Positions 15,457 through 16,969 of a stretch of DNA of 16,969 nt are shown here, piece after piece; positions within the stretch are counted from its first letter, which is position 1; every line of letters starts with the position of its first letter. The stretch lies in contig CAZEAN010000123.1 of the NCBI GenBank assembly GCA_964510225.1, positions 1 to 16,969 of the forward strand, read 5' to 3'. Both the position numbers and the translations under genes were made by a program. This DNA comes from CAZEAN01 sp964510225 (GTDB lineage Bacteria > Planctomycetota > Planctomycetia > Isosphaerales > Isosphaeraceae). Below the pieces are notes generated by a model. It did not search any database. It was given only the letters and a program-made list of their open reading frames with translations, and was not told the origin of the DNA.

Positions 15457-16969
15457 ATGAATCAAGCTCGGCTCCGCTTCATCGTGCTTTCCCTCGTCTT
15501 AGCGTTCTTTGGGATCCTGCCTTCGGGACCTCCGGAAGCTCGGGCTCAGTATCCGACACACAGGCTCGAAAGCGTCTTCCCAGCAGGAGGGCTCCGTGGC
15601 GGATCGGTCAAGGTTGAACTCAGCGGTGGGGACCTCAACTTGGTGGAAGGGCTCTGGTTCAATCATCCAGGACTCAACGCCTCCAAAGTCGAAGGGGACG
15701 CGAAACCTCCTCGGTTTCTTATTTCCATTGCTCCCGATACCCCAATCGGGCTCCACGATGTTCGCGCAGTAGGCCCCTATGGTGTGAGCAATCCCCGATC
15801 CTTCAAGGTCGGCTGGCAACCGGAGGCGTTCGAAACAGAGCCCAACAACCAGCCGGAGGACGCAAAGTCCATCGAGATCGGTGAAGTGATCAACGGTCGG
15901 ATCAACGGCAATACGGATCTCGATTGGTTTGCGTTCGAAGGAAGTGCGGACCGACGGGTCCTCATTCGATTAGAGGCGGACCGAATCGACAGCCGACTTG
16001 ACGCTGAACTGCGGCTCTATGATCCGGAGGGGAGAGAGCTTGCGTACTCACACGATGATGATGATCTCGATCCGTTCATCGATACAACGCTTCCGATTGC
16101 AGGGACTTATCGGATTGAAGTCCGTGACGTTGTTTACAGTGGTTCGCCTCAGCACTGTTACCGGCTCGTGATTGACGAAGGGCCTCAGATCGATGCCATT
16201 CAGCCGATGGCCGCTGTTCCTGGTACTAGAGAACAATTCAAGATCTTAGGTAGAAACCTCGGCAAAAAAGCGATCGCGACGAATACCCGGCTTTCTGTGG
16301 GACATCCGCTCGAAGTGCTCGATATCACGATTGAGATCCCCGAGGACCTCAGTACTTGGATTGCATCGGAGAGCACGTCAAGGACTACCAGCCCCGCGGC
16401 AGGTGTTGATGGCTATCAGTATCGACTTGAAACCGAGGACGGCTTCGGTCCTCCGATCTTGATAGCCCGTGCCCTCGGTCCGGTTACTGTCGGTACCGAG
16501 GCAACTGACACTGAGATCGAGTCTATCTCCATTCCCGCTGACATTAGTGCCGACTTTCGTGAAGTCGATGACGTCGATATTTATCAATTCGATGCCAAGA
16601 AGGGAGACGTCTGGTGGATCGAAGTCTTTGGTGAGCGGATGGGGAGTCCCGTCGATGCCGCAATCCTCGTCCAGCAAGTCCGGGAAGACGGGAGTCTCCG
16701 GGATCTCGCGAATGCCGACGACCAAGGTGATCCCGGAACTCGGACCCGATTCTCGACAGGAACCGTTGATCCCGCCTTGCGATGGCAGGTCCCTGAGGAT
16801 GGAAGTTACCAGGTGGTGGTCAGCGATCTGTACAACCCCCGTTACGTCGCGCCTCGGACCGTCTATCGACTGGTGATCCGGTCAGAGGAACCCGATTTTC
16901 GTCTCTTCCTTGCCCCCGAACAAGCTGCTCGTCCTGAAGGACTGACATTGCTATCTGGTGGGCGAGGGG
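15457..16969 (+). CDS. Secreted planctomycete PPC-domain protein (partial, runs off the window)
   Basis: The open frame runs from ATG at 15457 to the window end, 504 residues so far, with no stop. GGAG at 15445-15448 lies eight bases upstream. A signal peptide is clear (MNQARLRFIVLSLVLAFFG, then ILPSGPPEARA with cleavage near residue 30). The mature part opens with YPTHRLESVFPAGGLRGGS, typical of planctomycete surface proteins, followed by an Ig/TIG-like domain to about 120. A pre-peptidase C-terminal (PPC) domain covers about 126-240: FETEPNN, DLDWFAFEG, and an acidic SHDDDDLDPFID loop that may bind calcium. After a second Ig-like linker, a further PPC-like unit starts near 365 (DVDIYQFDAKKGDVWWIEV). 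The catalytic part, if any, is beyond the window. The frame is open upstream to 15250, but that leader lacks a good start context; positions 15199-15456 otherwise hold nothing recognised. The role is probably at the envelope or outside the cell. Confidence 0.9.
   Translation, partial: MNQARLRFIVLSLVLAFFGILPSGPPEARAQYPTHRLESVFPAGGLRGGSVKVELSGGDLNLVEGLWFNHPGLNASKVEGDAKPPRFLISIAPDTPIGLHDVRAVGPYGVSNPRSFKVGWQPEAFETEPNNQPEDAKSIEIGEVINGRINGNTDLDWFAFEGSADRRVLIRLEADRIDSRLDAELRLYDPEGRELAYSHDDDDLDPFIDTTLPIAGTYRIEVRDVVYSGSPQHCYRLVIDEGPQIDAIQPMAAVPGTREQFKILGRNLGKKAIATNTRLSVGHPLEVLDITIEIPEDLSTWIASESTSRTTSPAAGVDGYQYRLETEDGFGPPILIARALGPVTVGTEATDTEIESISIPADISADFREVDDVDIYQFDAKKGDVWWIEVFGERMGSPVDAAILVQQVREDGSLRDLANADDQGDPGTRTRFSTGTVDPALRWQVPEDGSYQVVVSDLYNPRYVAPRTVYRLVIRSEEPDFRLFLAPEQAARPEGLTLLSGGRG

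Noticed and set aside
15202..15465. 87-codon minus-strand open frame ahead of the radical-SAM-like gene
   Set aside because: It overlaps the start of the PPC gene, has low-complexity His/Ser stretches and no recognised domain or good ribosome-binding site.
16050..16062. GATGATGATGAT short tandem repeat
   Set aside because: It encodes the acidic Asp loop of the PPC domain and is explained by protein function.
1..16969. CRISPR arrays, tRNA genes, insertion sequences, integrase or phage genes
   Set aside because: No regularly spaced repeats, cloverleaf-like stretch, transposase motif or paired terminal repeats were seen by eye on either strand.

Overview
The window looks like a chromosomal segment of a Planctomycetota bacterium, probably a Pirellulales-like or marine lineage of moderate GC. 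The clues are a secreted formylglycine-type sulfatase, a large secreted protein with pre-peptidase (PPC) domains opening with the planctomycete-style 'RLESVFPAGG' stretch, an Hsp70 of the long DUF3731-like kind, a Hanks-type kinase with a C-terminal membrane anchor, and single copies of fmt and prs. No rRNA, tRNA, CRISPR, insertion sequence or phage gene was seen. The assignment is an inference from gene content and protein style.

Layout. Positions 1-157 may hold the tail of an unidentified plus-strand gene. On the minus strand, 294-770 is a small NlpC/P60/CHAP-like cysteine hydrolase interrupted by an in-frame TAA, probably a decaying gene. Next come minus-strand fmt (901-1875) and, 29 bp upstream of it, a secreted TPR-like protein of unknown function (1905-3299). 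A 160-bp gap with two copies of an ATGTGACAT palindrome separates these from an AAA+ ATPase/VWA pair (6124 down to 3460). After that come prs (6315-7352), a secreted sulfatase (7508-9019) and a 975-residue Hsp70-family protein (9125-12052). A 363-bp divergent intergenic region leads to a plus-strand serine/threonine kinase (12416-13852). It converges with a minus-strand gene (13882-15198) whose protein reads like a radical-SAM-type barrel without the iron-sulfur cysteines. The window ends inside the plus-strand PPC protein (15457 to beyond 16969).

How the genes may work together. fmt (initiator formylation) and prs (PRPP supply) are housekeeping. The AAA+ and VWA proteins form the usual MoxR/chelatase-like remodelling pair and probably act together. 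The Hsp70 and the tail-anchored kinase share a divergent control region, which suggests protein quality control or envelope signalling, though nothing in the sequence proves a link. The sulfatase and PPC protein are exported and fit planctomycete polysaccharide and envelope biology.

Most notable observations: the cysteine-less radical-SAM-like protein; the nonsense-interrupted hydrolase; the paired palindromes upstream of the secreted TPR protein; unusual residues in the PRPP synthetase active-site loops; and a marked excess of GATC across the window. No complete new defence or biosynthetic system is evident.
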